Below are positions 31,555 to 39,592 of a DNA stretch of 64,000 nucleotides, piece by piece. The notes below the pieces were generated by a model that saw only the letters and a program-made list of their open reading frames with translations, had not been told where the DNA came from and made no database searches. The stretch lies in contig CAVSCE010000004.1 in NCBI GenBank assembly GCA_963726375.1, forward strand, positions 15,167 through 79,166, in the 5' to 3' direction. The first letter of the stretch is position 1. The number at the start of each line of letters is the position of its first letter. Made by a program: the position numbers and the translations under genes. Origin of the DNA: UTCFX2 sp963726375 (GTDB lineage Bacteria; Chloroflexota; Anaerolineae; Anaerolineales; UBA4823).

Positions 31555-31719
31555 ATGGTTGATGAAGTTGACCAGGCGACCCAAAAAGATCTGACCGGGC
31601 TCTCGACAAATAGCAAGCAAATCATGGCGACCATCAACCAGCACATTCTCCCGGAATACAAGCCGGACGAGGTTGTCGCTTCGATCCTCGAGCTGCTGAA
31701 TATGGTGGCCAGCAAATGA
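31555..31719 (+). CDS. Small protein of unknown function after Mut7-C
   Basis: The frame opens with a GTG overlapping the Mut7-C stop (31525), but the ATG at 31555 has the better ribosome site (GAGGAG, eight bases before) and is chosen. The product is about 54 residues, starting MVDEVDQATQKDLTGLS and ending LELLNMVASK: acidic, amphipathic, without membrane segment or Cys. I do not recognise it. Its closeness to the Mut7-C gene suggests co-expression. Confidence 0.5.
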   Translation: MVDEVDQATQKDLTGLSTNSKQIMATINQHILPEYKPDEVVASILELLNMVASK

Positions 31720-31808
31720 TCTAATCCGATAGAGCGAATACCCTGACCAGGCACGTCGCCACGTCCGGCGCTCCCACATCTCCATAATGGCGTGGTGTTC
31801 GGACCGGA

Positions 31809-32597
31809 GTGGTCGCTCGCTGCGGTTTACCCGGCGGACTTTACCGAAAATCCTGGCGCCGATATCGAGCAGAATCGAAAGCCGTGCTGGGCGAGGTTTT
31901 TGTGGAAGAGGGGCTGCAGAAGGTCGCCGACGCCGGAACCGCCGTCAGGATCAGCGCGGTGGGGATCGCCGCGGCTGCCAGCGACGCGACCCGGGCAGTG
32001 GACGCGGCGGTGGCGGCTGACCGGATTTCACGCCTGGGTCAGGCAGTAGCCGAGGCAGGCGCGGCGGACATAAACCAGGGCGAAGAGATGCTGGCTGTCT
32101 CCGAAGACGTCAGCCTGATGAGCGCGCTGGTCGGATTGATGAGCGCCAGAGACATGGAACACGGGCTGGAGCTGGCCCGAGTGGCAGGCGAGCTTTGGAC
32201 CGTCAGCGGCGTGGTCGATACGCTCCAGATGCCGGTTTTGACCGATTTTCTGGAAAGCCGCGGGGTCCTGCTGAAAGAGATGGCCGTCGAGCAGGTGCTG
32301 CGTTCGGCAAGAAGGAGCAGCCTGTCCCAGGTCATGGCCGAAACGGGCGAGAGGGTGGCTGCCCTGGGCGAAAACGAGGTCGCCGTAGGCGTAGGGCGGA
32401 TGGTGGTCGCGGATGTGATGGCAGACCGGGCCGAAGAGCTCGATGCAGCCAGCATGGACCTGGCAGCACGAGGCATGATAGAGATGGAAGCCTCTCAGGC
32501 AGCCGCGCAGGCGGCCAGAGAGATGGCGCTGGAAGGAATCGCCGATATCGCCGTGGGCTCAGCCGAGATCGGTGAAGCAGCCGCAAAAACGGAATGA
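31809..32597 (+). CDS. Ala-rich helical protein, paralogue B
   Basis: The frame is open from 31809 to 32597. From about residue 38 (EGLQKVADAGTAVRISAVG) to the stop it follows paralogue A at 18207 almost residue for residue (EDVSLMSALVGLMSARDM, MPVLTDFLESRG, VGRMVVADVMADRAEEL), ending EIGEAAAKTE. The first 30-35 codons do not match the Lys/Pro-rich start of paralogue A and are rich in Arg and Trp, so the true start is uncertain or the N-terminus has been replaced or frameshifted near 31880. It is helical, Ala/Glu-rich and soluble; function unknown. Confidence 0.75.
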   Translation: MVARCGLPGGLYRKSWRRYRAESKAVLGEVFVEEGLQKVADAGTAVRISAVGIAAAASDATRAVDAAVAADRISRLGQAVAEAGAADINQGEEMLAVSEDVSLMSALVGLMSARDMEHGLELARVAGELWTVSGVVDTLQMPVLTDFLESRGVLLKEMAVEQVLRSARRSSLSQVMAETGERVAALGENEVAVGVGRMVVADVMADRAEELDAASMDLAARGMIEMEASQAAAQAAREMALEGIADIAVGSAEIGEAAAKTE

Positions 32598-32772
32598 TCG
32601 TCGCGCGCACCTCGGTCAAGAAACAGGAATTGTGAGCTGAAAAACCTGGCTCAGGGGAGGCAACCTTTCTGCTCTGCTGGCAGTGGCGCTTCGCGCAGCA
32701 GTCAGGCGAAATTGAAATGGACAGCAGCTAGCATTGAGCCGACGGAGCAGCTGCAGGGAGGTTAGCAGATTG

Positions 32773-33264
32773 CTATCTGATGCGGTGAAAACCAAGCACA
32801 CCAAACATCACCCGCATCATCGAATGTCCAAAATCCGGTTTCAGGTATTGATTCGGGCAGGCGCCCGGGATCACCGCAATCCCATTTTCACGGCACATCT
32901 GGACTGCCTCCTGCGAGACGCTGGTCATGGAGGCTGCCAGACCGGGCCTGGTGCCCATCATGCAGTGCATCCAGACGTGCTTGACACCCAGGTCAACACA
33001 CTGCTGGACGATCTGCTCGGTGACTTTGGGATTGGCGAGAATGAACACGGCATCCGGCCTCTCCGGGATGGACTTCAGGTCCGGGTAGCAGGGATCGCCT
33101 TCGAAAGCTGCCAGGCGCGGATTGACGGCGCTGACGGAATATCCTGCCGACTTGAACTTGCGGTAGCCCAGGTTGCAGCCCGTCTCGCGTTTGTCGGATA
33201 CGCCGACGACCGCGATCTTTTTCTGGGCAAGAAAATCTTTTACCAGGGGATCAATTTTCGACAC
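32773..33264 (-). CDS. CoA-binding domain protein (YccU-like)
   Basis: An intact 163-residue protein starting MSKIDPLVKDFLAQKKIAVV. The Rossmann-type CoA-binding fold is visible: IAVVGVSDKRETGCNLG, AVNPRLAAFEGDPCYPDLKS, PDAVFILANPKVTEQIVQQC, GVKHVWMHCM, and near the C-terminus CRENGIAVIPGACPNQYL. This is the small CoA_binding_2 family (YccU type); the bound ligand and role are not settled. GGGAGCTC precedes the start. It lies alone between the Ala-rich gene (convergent) and the hemerythrin-like gene (upstream, same strand). Confidence 0.9.
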   Translation of the reverse strand: MSKIDPLVKDFLAQKKIAVVGVSDKRETGCNLGYRKFKSAGYSVSAVNPRLAAFEGDPCYPDLKSIPERPDAVFILANPKVTEQIVQQCVDLGVKHVWMHCMMGTRPGLAASMTSVSQEAVQMCRENGIAVIPGACPNQYLKPDFGHSMMRVMFGVLGFHRIR

Positions 33265-33400
33265 AGGAGCTCCCTTCGTCCCTTCTATTTATACGCACAA
33301 TCCATAGAAACCGGCTGCCTGTGCGAAAAATGACTGCGCAGGCATCAACCGCCAGGGGCTTGCACTGCATGGTCGTAGATTCAGGCTGTTCGAGGACAGC

Positions 33401-34037
33401 TTATCCCAGCGTCGGGATTCGCCTGGTCAGCTCTGCCCAGCCATCGCCGGTCGCCGCCTGGATGAGCTGCCTGACTCCCGCAAACACAGGCGGGGGCATC
33501 CCCATTTGCCAGATGCGAACCAGGTTCTCCCGGTCGTTGTCGCCGATCAAGGGGAACAGCCACCGGATCGCTTCCGGGAAACGTTCCTGCGGCACGGTAG
33601 TTGACATGAGGCCAACTGCCTTGCTCTGGTCGGTCATGGACAGGCGCTCCCGGATGAGGCGGTAGACATGGGCGTCTTCCTTTGCAAGGTGGATGTCCAG
33701 ATGGAACTTGAAGGATGCGCTGGCGCGTGCCGTTTCTAAAGCGTCGTGCGCCGCGGCGGCTTTATCTAAAGCCTCGAACGCAGCGTCCAGGCCGTGGTGG
33801 TCTTGAATGTAAGCCTCGGCGACAGAAGGCGCAACCGTCTCCAACGCGGGGAAGATAGCCAGCTCCTCACCATGAGCATGCCAGACAAGCATCTCGTTGA
33901 AGAACCGGAAGCGCTCGATCGTCGGTTCGAGCCCCGCTTTGCCGCGCGCCGAGTTCGAGCGCCGCGGCATCGATGATGCTCATGTCGCGCCGGAAGCCAT
34001 TGTGGAATGCCATTACAGCATCAAGTGGTTCTGTCAT
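33401..34037 (-). CDS. Hemerythrin-like HHE-domain protein (one frameshift)
   Basis: The ATG at 34037 has a strong AAAGGAGGAAGG site. The reading MTEPLDAVMAFHNGFRRD changes frame near 33950 and continues to 33401, about 211 residues. The metal-ligand pattern of HHE proteins is seen in helices: AFHNGFRRD, WHAHGEELAIFPAL, YIQDHHGLD, KFHLDIHLAKEDAHVYRLI. The C-terminal third (ERFPEAIRWLFPLIGDNDRE and MPPPVFAGVRQLI) is also seen in longer hemerythrin-like proteins of soil bacteria. It may sense or bind oxygen, NO or iron; that is inferred from the family. Confidence 0.85.
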
Positions 34038-34535
34038 GATTCCTTCCTCCTTTTTTGATTTTTAGCCCCGTCCGAAAGTTTCGTCCACATTGCCGGGTTT
34101 GTGCCGTCCTTTCCTGGTTTGCTTTTGGCTCGACCCGACACCCAAATTTGGGATGAAGCAGAGCGCCCTTTGCTTTCAACAGCGATAAATCGATTGTTTC
34201 CGCAGAAGAACCGCAGAATGGTCGTTGAGCTGTCCACCCCCATGAGCTGCGCCAGCTCTTATGTTAGTCCAACCGCTTGAAATTGAAAAGGGGTTAAAGT
34301 GATCGCAGCTGGCGCTTGCGGCTGATGACCCGGCAGGCTGCGAGCGTCCGGTGAAACCGGACCGGAAGATTGCGTCGGTTGGTGTATTGCCTTCATCACC
34401 GGCCATTTTTCGACAGGTGCAGGAGTCCTCATTCTTGACAATCATCTCTTTACTGGTGTACACTTAATAAATCGTTAATCTTGCAGTGCAGTTGTTGTAT
34501 AATCCATCAATTAAATTTTAGTCAAAGGAGGCAAT
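34038..34535. other. Intergenic region with promoter-like elements
   Basis: About 500 bases between divergent genes. Open frames on the minus strand (34034-34243, 34176-34463) show no similarity I recognise and have Ser/Cys-rich composition typical of chance frames. TTGACA at 34435-34440 with TACACT 18 bases on, and TATAAT at 34498-34503, are candidate promoters for the next gene. Confidence 0.45.
34498..34503 (+). promoter_or_regulatory. Putative -10 element (TATAAT)
   Basis: TATAAT lies 32 bases before the ATG at 34536. The matching -35 position (TTAATC at 34475-34480, 17-base spacing) is weak. An AAAGGAGG ribosome site follows. Confidence 0.4.
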
Positions 34536-35890
34536 ATGAGTCCATTTTTCGTCGGTCTTATTCTCTTGGCCGGTGGCCTGGCAGGAGTGTTCTGGGGATA
34601 CCGGATCTTCCGGATCCTCCTGCCCATTTTCGGCGGTTTCGCGGGTTACCTGATTGCCATGGCTCTGTTCCCTGCTAGCTGGGTGCTGGCGCTCGTGATC
34701 GGCTTCGGCCTGGTGCTCTGGTGTTTGTCCTGCTGGCTTACACCGCATGGAGCCTGATGGTAACCATCTCCGGGGCTGATCTTGGGCGGATCTTTGGGCG
34801 CTGCGATAGCGGAGGGTCTCGACCTGTGGAACTGGCTGGGGTGGATCGTCATCCTCGTCCTGGCGGTTGCCGGGTGGATACCTGGTTTGGAAGATCCGCG
34901 ACGAGGTTGTGATCATCCTGACGGCCATCACCGGCGCGGCTTTCGTGCGCGACGGCTTGCGGATCTGGTTCGGCGAAGGGGCGATCCGGTCAGCCTGTGG
35001 TTCTGTGATCTTCATTGTGTTTGCTGTGGTCGGCATCGCCTGGCAGTGGCGGCGCTACCGGCATTTGAATCTGCTTGGAATGGGCGGTCCGGCTGAGGTG
35101 CCGGGCGCAACACGTGCAGCTCCAGTGGTGGAAGCTGGCGCGCCCGCGCGCTGCCGCGACTGCAGCTGCACCGGCTGCTGCTCCTGCAGTCGCGGCGGCT
35201 GCTGCCACCGAGGCGGCAGTCGCGGCAGCCTCGCAGGAAGCAGAACCGGTCGTCGTTGAAACTGCGCCTCCCGCAGTTGAGGCCCCAGCTCCGCTCGTCG
35301 AGGCCGCCCCGGCTGTTGCCGCCGGCGCAGTCCTGGCGGCGGCCGAAGGTGAACTTCCCGCCGAAGAGCCTGCAGGCTCCTGAGGCTGCAATGGCAGCAG
35401 CCCGCCGAAGAGCGTGCAGCTCGCGACCGCCGACCTGGACCAGTTTGTGGCAACCCTCGAAGGAGCACAACCTGGCCGCCCTGCAGGAGAAGGTTGAATT
35501 CGTAGAAGGGATCGGCCCCATCTATGCCGGGAAGCTGAACGATGCCGGCGTCGAGACCGTGGTAGACCTGCTGCGCCGCGGCGCTACCCGCAAGGGCCGT
35601 GCCGAACTGGTGGAAGCTACCGGGATTGCGGCCGGACTGATCCTGAAATGGGTCAACCATGCGGACCTGTTCACGGGTCAAGGGGGTGGGCAAGCAGTTC
35701 GGAGAGCTCCTGGAGGCTGCAGGCGTAGATACGGTGCCCGAGCTGGCGCAGCGCAACCCGGCAGAACCTGTTCAGCAAATTGAGCGAGGTGAACGCTGTG
35801 AAAAAAATGGCGGGACGCTCCCCGCACCAGTCTGAAGTGGAAAGCTGGGTCGCCCAGGCAAAGGACCTGCCGCGTGTGATAGAGTACTAA
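34536..35890 (+). CDS. Membrane protein with Ala-rich linker and DUF4332 (HhH) domain (frameshifted)
   Basis: The ATG at 34536 follows AAAGGAGGCAAT. Joined frames give about 450 residues. Residues 1-175 have six or seven membrane helices (FFVGLILLAGGLAGVFWGY, LALVIGFGLVLVFVLLAY, WIVILVLAVAGGYLVW, FIVFAVVGIAWQWRRYRH), resembling the TMEM198/DUF4203 pattern. A long Ala/Glu/Pro-rich linker follows (35.1-35.4 kb). The C-terminus is a DUF4332 helix-hairpin-helix domain: VEGIGPIYAGKLNDAGVETV, LVEATGIAAGLILKWVNHAD, LLEAAGVDTVPELAQRNP, ending AKDLPRVIEY. DUF4332 is related to DNA-binding HhH domains; here it would face the cytoplasm on a tether. Frame changes are near 34715, 34880, 35145, 35390, 35690 and 35760. 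Confidence 0.82.
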
Positions 35891-36014
35891 ATATTCGATC
35901 CTGAGCGGATGAGTATGACAGGTGCCCCGGTGTGAAAATTGCCCGGGGCACATCTATCTGGCACCGAAAGCAGGCGAGACCCTTAAAGCAACAGAAAAAC
36001 CCGCCTATTTCGGT

Positions 36015-36200
36015 TTAGCTCGGGATGTAGAGCTTCTGCCCGGGGTAGATCACGTTCGGGTTCGAACCGATGGTCTTATAGTTGGACTGGTAGACCGCGG
36101 TCACGGATGTGCCAAACTTCGAGGCGATCGAGCTCAGCGTGTCGCCCGATTTTACGACGTAGCAGGCCGCGCCGGATTTCAGGTCGGTCTTGACTTTCAT
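36015..36200 (-). CDS. Short LysM protein with leader-like N-terminus
   Basis: An intact 61-residue ORF, third of a minus-strand operon. The first 12 residues (MKVKTDLKSGAA) resemble the starts of the two upstream ORFs. They are followed directly by one LysM domain: CYVVKSGDTLSSIASKFGTS, VTAVYQSNYKTIG and VIYPGQKLYIPS. There is no hydrophobic signal sequence. The ribosome site AAAAAAGGAGA lies inside the last codons of the preceding ORF, and the ATG touches its stop. LysM normally binds N-acetylglucosamine polymers such as peptidoglycan; the lack of a classic signal makes the export route, or a cytoplasmic role, unclear. Confidence 0.82.
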   Translation of the reverse strand: MKVKTDLKSGAACYVVKSGDTLSSIASKFGTSVTAVYQSNYKTIGSNPNVIYPGQKLYIPS

Positions 36201-36461
36201 TCAAGTCTCCTTTTTTGGCGTGCTCACCCGCAGGCTGCCGCTCATGTCCGGGTAAGTCGCGCCGGCGTAGGTCGGGTAGGTCGTGTAGGTCGGGTAAGAG
36301 GGGTAGGTGGGGTAAGCCGCCCCGGTGTAAGCCGGGTAAGTTGTCCCATTTGCCAGGCAGCTCTCGACCTTGCTCTCCATAGCGAGCGCCTTGTTCATGT
36401 AGTTCTGGGTCTCGGGGCTGCAGCCGCTGCCGCCGGCGCGGATTGAGGTTCGGATTTTCAT
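36201..36461 (-). CDS. Small protein with Cys pair and Tyr-Pro repeat tail
   Basis: The ATG at 36461 has ACAGGAGAAAAG upstream and is preferred to the in-frame ATG at 36488. The product is about 86 residues. The N-terminus MKIRTSIRAGGSGCSPET is followed by a short helix and a second Cys (ESCLANG), with 20 residues between the two Cys. The C-terminal half is a low-complexity YPxY repeat (YPAYTGAAYPTYPSYPTY..., 36.25-36.35 kb). It shares the [KR][ST]x[LI][KR]xG start motif and the GC...C spacing with its neighbours. The architecture (leader-like start, repetitive Tyr/Pro tail) resembles a precursor peptide or an adhesive/structural peptide; no modifying enzyme is adjacent. Function unknown. Confidence 0.7.
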   Translation of the reverse strand: MKIRTSIRAGGSGCSPETQNYMNKALAMESKVESCLANGTTYPAYTGAAYPTYPSYPTYTTYPTYAGATYPDMSGSLRVSTPKKET

Positions 36462-36495
36462 CGTCTTTTCTCCTGTTCCATCATCCATACAATGG

Positions 36496-36678
36496 CTATA
36501 CGCAGCCGAGCTGCTCGGCCTTCTGCTTCCAGTAGTTGTACTCTTTTCGCCAGTAGTCGATCCCGAGCTCGCACCCGCCCTCGGCCCCCATCTTCAGCCC
36601 GCTGCGCACCTGGATCTGCGGCACGGCTAATGCCGCCTCTCCGGCTGCCGGCCGGGTCTCTTTGTGTTCGATTTTCAT
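36496..36678 (-). CDS. Small Cys-containing protein, first gene of tiny-ORF operon
   Basis: A 60-residue ORF with GGAGGAAACCGC upstream of the ATG at 36678. After about 20 variable residues (MKIEHKETRPAAGEAALA) it has IQVRSGLKMGAEGGC, equivalent to the start of the next ORF. An aromatic-rich helix (GIDYWRKEYNYWKQKAEQLG) and a terminal GCV follow, so two Cys are 22 residues apart. There is no signal peptide or membrane helix. The conserved [KR][ST]x[LI][KR]xGxxxGC block is shared with the ORF at 36461. I do not recognise a family. Confidence 0.65.
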   Translation of the reverse strand: MKIEHKETRPAAGEAALAVPQIQVRSGLKMGAEGGCELGIDYWRKEYNYWKQKAEQLGCV

Positions 36679-36793
36679 GCGGTTTCCTCCTGATCTGCTC
36701 GTGGTTTTCAGCCTGATCCGAGATCGACCATCCTCAGGGTTGATTTTCTATCCGGGATTTTAACATTTTCCTGCTCCGGGGTCATCGGAGTTA

Positions 36794-36806
36794 TGACGTA
36801 TCGTCA
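36794..36806. promoter_or_regulatory. Operator-like inverted repeat in divergent gap
   Basis: TGACG-TAT-CGTCA is a perfect inverted repeat in the 225-base gap between the tiny-ORF operon (minus) and the peroxiredoxin-like gene (plus). Its position would allow control of either side. No regulator is identified. Confidence 0.35.
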
Positions 36807-36874
36807 GAATAAAGTCCTGATAGATTTTTGCGGGACCGGGAAAAAACTGCCGGGGCGGATGCGAACAGGTAATA

Positions 36875-36880
36875 TATAAT
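36875..36880 (+). promoter_or_regulatory. Putative -10 element of peroxiredoxin-like gene
   Basis: TATAAT lies 24 bases before the ATG at 36904, with GTGGAGG as ribosome site between them. No good -35 match is seen at 16-18 bases upstream. Confidence 0.4.
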
Positions 36881-36903
36881 GAAGGGGAATCGTGGAGGCC
36901 ACC

Positions 36904-37490
36904 ATGCAGCATTTGAACGCGGGCGATTTCGCCCCTGACTTTACTCTACCCGATCACAGCGGCAAACCATTCAGGCTCTCTGAGGTCATTCGCGCCCATA
37001 ATGCGCTGCTGGTGTTCAACATGGGCTTTGCCTGAAAGCACTGCACCAACCATATGGTGCAGTTGCGCCATGACTACCAGAAGTTTCAAGATGCGGACGC
37101 TGAAGTGATCGTCATCGTGCCCAACGGACCGGAAAGAATCCAGCGATTGATCGCGGCGACCGGCATAACCTACCCGATCCTCGCGGACATTGGCTCACAG
37201 GTCGCCGACCAGTACGGAATCCAAACGAAAAAACTTGGATTTGGGCCCGTGCCTGCGTTTCTGACGCCTGAGCGTGTTCCTGGTGGACGCTTCGGGGGTG
37301 ATCCGTTACGCCAATTATCGAAAAATCTTATCTCAAGGAACCGGATAATAACGAACCGCTCGCGGTTTTGAGCGAAGATGGTCGAGTCCAGCGAATCTGC
37401 TGGGGATTAACGAGGCCGAACACGCCCGATCTAGACCAGTCCGGCTTTCTTAAACGGTTTGAATTCAGGCTGAAAAATGCCGGGCGGTAA
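36904..37490 (+). CDS. Peroxiredoxin-like (AhpC/TSA) protein with in-frame TGA, candidate selenoprotein
   Basis: From the ATG at 36904 (GTGGAGG upstream) the frame reads MQHLNAGDFAPDFTLPDHSG, typical of the AhpC/TSA thioredoxin fold, to LLVFNMGFA. An in-frame TGA at 37033-37035 comes next, then KHCTNHMVQLRHDYQKF in the same frame. Homologues of this redoxin type have CxxC at this point (FxxGFxCxxC), so the TGA stands exactly at the first, catalytic Cys, giving UxxC if read as selenocysteine. A hairpin follows at once (37040-37063). The body continues with VIVIVPNGPERIQRLI, YPILADIGSQVADQYGIQ. Frame changes near 37270 and 37325 then lead to FLVDASGVIRYANY and KEPDNNEPLAVL. The end is uncertain: the last frame stays open to 37490 and overlaps the convergent gene. 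Confidence 0.7.
37038..37066 (+). promoter_or_regulatory. Candidate bacterial SECIS hairpin
   Basis: ACTGCACC (37040-37047) pairs perfectly with GGTGCAGT (37056-37063) across an 8-base loop. GC at 37038-37039 extends the stem with GC at 37065-37066, leaving a bulged T at 37064. It begins three bases after the in-frame TGA, where bacterial SECIS elements lie. The loop sequence AACCATAT is not a clear match to the usual G-containing apical loop. Confidence 0.4.
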
Positions 37491-38112
37491 TTTTCTGGTG
37501 GATTTCCAGCCCACCTCGTGCAGCGCAGGCCTGCCGAGGACCTCTCCGCTTCGACAAACCCGCAGTTCTCCAGCGGGTGCGCCCGCGGCAAATTCGACGC
37601 TGACGTTAGCGAGCACGAGCGGGAGCATGTTGGCCAGCACGCTGCCGTGGCTCACCAGCAGGATGGTCCCCTCCTCGGCGCTTTGCCTCGCGACCAGGTC
37701 TCTCGATAAAGGGCACAAACCGGTCCCGGACGTCCAGGAAGCTCTCCCCCCCGGGGATCCTGTGGTCGAGAGCTCCAGCCTTCCAGGCGGCTTCCAACCC
37801 GGCGTGCAGGTCCCAGGCCTCGGGGTCGCTCCGACCTTCGGCGATCCCGCAGTCTGGCTCGCGCAGCCCGTCGGCGATCTGCGGCTCGAGGCCGAAGCCC
37901 GCCGCGAGGATCTCGGCGGTCTCCCTGGCGCGTTCGAGCGGGCTGGACCAGACCGACAGGATCCGGCGGCCCTGGAGCGATGCGAGCAGCGATCTCGCCT
38001 GTGCCCGACCGAGCTCGCTCAGCGGATTGAAGTCGAGCAGCCGGTTCGAGATCGTGCCCGAGAGGTTGACGGCGCTCTCGCCGTGCCGGATGAAGAGCAG
38101 GGTGAGGGACAT
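37431..38112 (-). CDS. Histidine phosphatase (phosphoglycerate-mutase superfamily), frameshifted
   Basis: The ATG at 38112 gives MSLTLLFIRHGESAVNLSG with the catalytic RHG motif at residues 9-11. SSPLERARETAEIL (second Arg) and REPDCGIAEGR follow. After a frame change near 37715 the second catalytic His is in LLVSHGSVLANMLPL, and the protein ends at 37431 (about 226 residues). The fold and motif order are those of broad-specificity histidine phosphatases (GpmB/PhoE-like); the substrate is unknown. The gene runs convergently into the peroxiredoxin-like gene. Confidence 0.83.
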
Positions 38113-38171
38113 GATGGATAATGATACTACAACCCTCACCCCCTGCCCCTCTCCCCCGGGAGAGGTTGCCC

Positions 38172-38202
38172 GATAGAGGCGTTGCATTGCAAAATCTCTA
38201 GC
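38172..38202. repeat. TAGAGACG-type palindrome, degenerate copy
   Basis: TAGAG (38174-38178), a central GTTGCATTGCAA, and CTCTA (38196-38200) form an imperfect palindrome related to those at 39593 and 41701. Just upstream, 38146-38163 holds another palindrome with CCTCTCCC and GGGAGAGG arms. Confidence 0.5.
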
Positions 38203-38395
38203 TTCAGTGATTAACTCGCTCAGTATTTCCTCAGCCGTTTCCCACCAGAGCATTGTACAATTGCCTGTATCTCTCCATCGGCGCCCGGCGGCCCAGATGT
38301 TCAGCACCCGCACGCGCATCCCCCTCGAGCGTTTAGCTGCCCGAGGAAGGCTCCTCGATAACAGGATCGATATTTTTCGATCAGGATGGCCCAGC

Positions 38396-39496
38396 ATGGC
38401 GAAGAAAAAGAACCAGCCTAAAGATAAAGAGCTCGACTGGCCAAAAAGGGTCGGGATCGTCTACAGCGCCGTCCGGCGGGAAGATTTCCCGACCGAGGCG
38501 CAGTATCTCACCGAGCGCGGCGCCGAACAGGACGCCAATCTGGTCGGGGAGTACCTGGGGACATTCGGGTTGGACGTGCAACTCTACCCCGGGGACGATG
38601 CGCTGGCTCAGAACCTGCTGCGCGACCAGCCGGAGATGCTGTTCAACATGGTGGACTTGGTCAAAGGCCAGGAAAGTCTGGCCGCGGCCATCCCGGGGGT
38701 GCTCGAGCTGCTGAACATCCCCTACACCGGCACCGGGATGCTGGGGATGGCGCTGGACACCAACAAGTTTTTCATCAAGGAGCTGCTCCAGCGCAACGGC
38801 CTGCCCGTCCCCATTTTTCAGCTTTTCACCTCCGCCGAGGATTACCTGAACCCGACCCTGCGCTTTCCGGTCATCTCCAAGCTGAATGCGATCCACGGCT
38901 CGGTCGAAATCACCCGCGACGCCGTCTCGGAGAACGAGAAACAGCTCCGCAAGCGCCTGCGCAAGCTGATCGGCCTCTATCACCAGCCCGTGCTGGTGGA
39001 GGAATTTGTCGGCAACCGCGAGATCACCGCGATCCTGCTCGAAGGCAAGCACAAGAAGGTCTACATGGCGGAGAAGATCTTCCGCAACACCGCAGGGCCT
39101 TACGCATTCTTGACCTTTGAAGACCAGTGGCTGACCGAGATGGGCTCGGCATTCTTCTACCGGCCTTACCGCGACCCGGTGCTGCGCGAGATGGTATTCA
39201 AGGTCTTCGACGTCGCCAACATGAGCGATTACGGCAAGTTCGACATCCGCCTGGACGAAGCCGGGCGCTACTATTTTATCGACACGAACTGCAACCCTGC
39301 CCTGGGGCCGAAGGAGCTCGACATGGCCCTGGCCGTGATCCTCGACCTGTACAAGATTTCATTCTACGAAGTCCTGAAGCTGCTCGTGATAAACACGGTC
39401 CGGGACCGGATGCGGAGAGCGAGCGTCGCAAGCGGTAGAGAAGTTAACCCTACACCGTCCCCCTCTCACCAGGGGAGCGGGGAAGAGAAAATATAA
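38396..39496 (+). CDS. D-alanine-D-alanine ligase-like ATP-grasp protein
   Basis: The frame is open from 38207, but the ATG at 38396 (MAKKKNQPKDKELDW) is chosen because similarity begins just after it with RVGIVYSAVRRED. The product is about 366 residues, without frameshift. It has the Ddl-type N-terminal domain, a lid motif LNIPYTGTGMLGMALDTNKF typical of the ligase family, the ATP-grasp core PVISKLNAIHGSVEITRDAV, VLVEEFVGNREITAILLEG, and the metal-binding end YFIDTNCNPALGPKELDM. Ligand residues for D-Ala are not certain, so it may act on another amino-acid or peptide substrate. The last 15 codons lie in a low-complexity repeat. Confidence 0.85.
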   Translation: MAKKKNQPKDKELDWPKRVGIVYSAVRREDFPTEAQYLTERGAEQDANLVGEYLGTFGLDVQLYPGDDALAQNLLRDQPEMLFNMVDLVKGQESLAAAIPGVLELLNIPYTGTGMLGMALDTNKFFIKELLQRNGLPVPIFQLFTSAEDYLNPTLRFPVISKLNAIHGSVEITRDAVSENEKQLRKRLRKLIGLYHQPVLVEEFVGNREITAILLEGKHKKVYMAEKIFRNTAGPYAFLTFEDQWLTEMGSAFFYRPYRDPVLREMVFKVFDVANMSDYGKFDIRLDEAGRYYFIDTNCNPALGPKELDMALAVILDLYKISFYEVLKLLVINTVRDRMRRASVASGREVNPTPSPSHQGSGEEKI

Positions 39497-39592
39497 CCCT
39501 CGCGCGCTTTACCGCCAGGGAAACTTCAAGGACAGCCGCGCAGCTACTGCCCTCCGCGGGGAAGGTCGACCTGCTTCAACTATAAATGCAGA

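Noticed and set aside
34034..34463. Minus-strand open frames in the gap before the DUF4332 gene
   Set aside because: Composition is Ser/Cys/Arg-rich as in chance frames, with no start signal and no similarity recognised.
38207..38395. N-terminal extension of the ATP-grasp ligase frame
   Set aside because: The 63 codons before the ATG at 38396 include low-complexity and repeat sequence and no ligase similarity.
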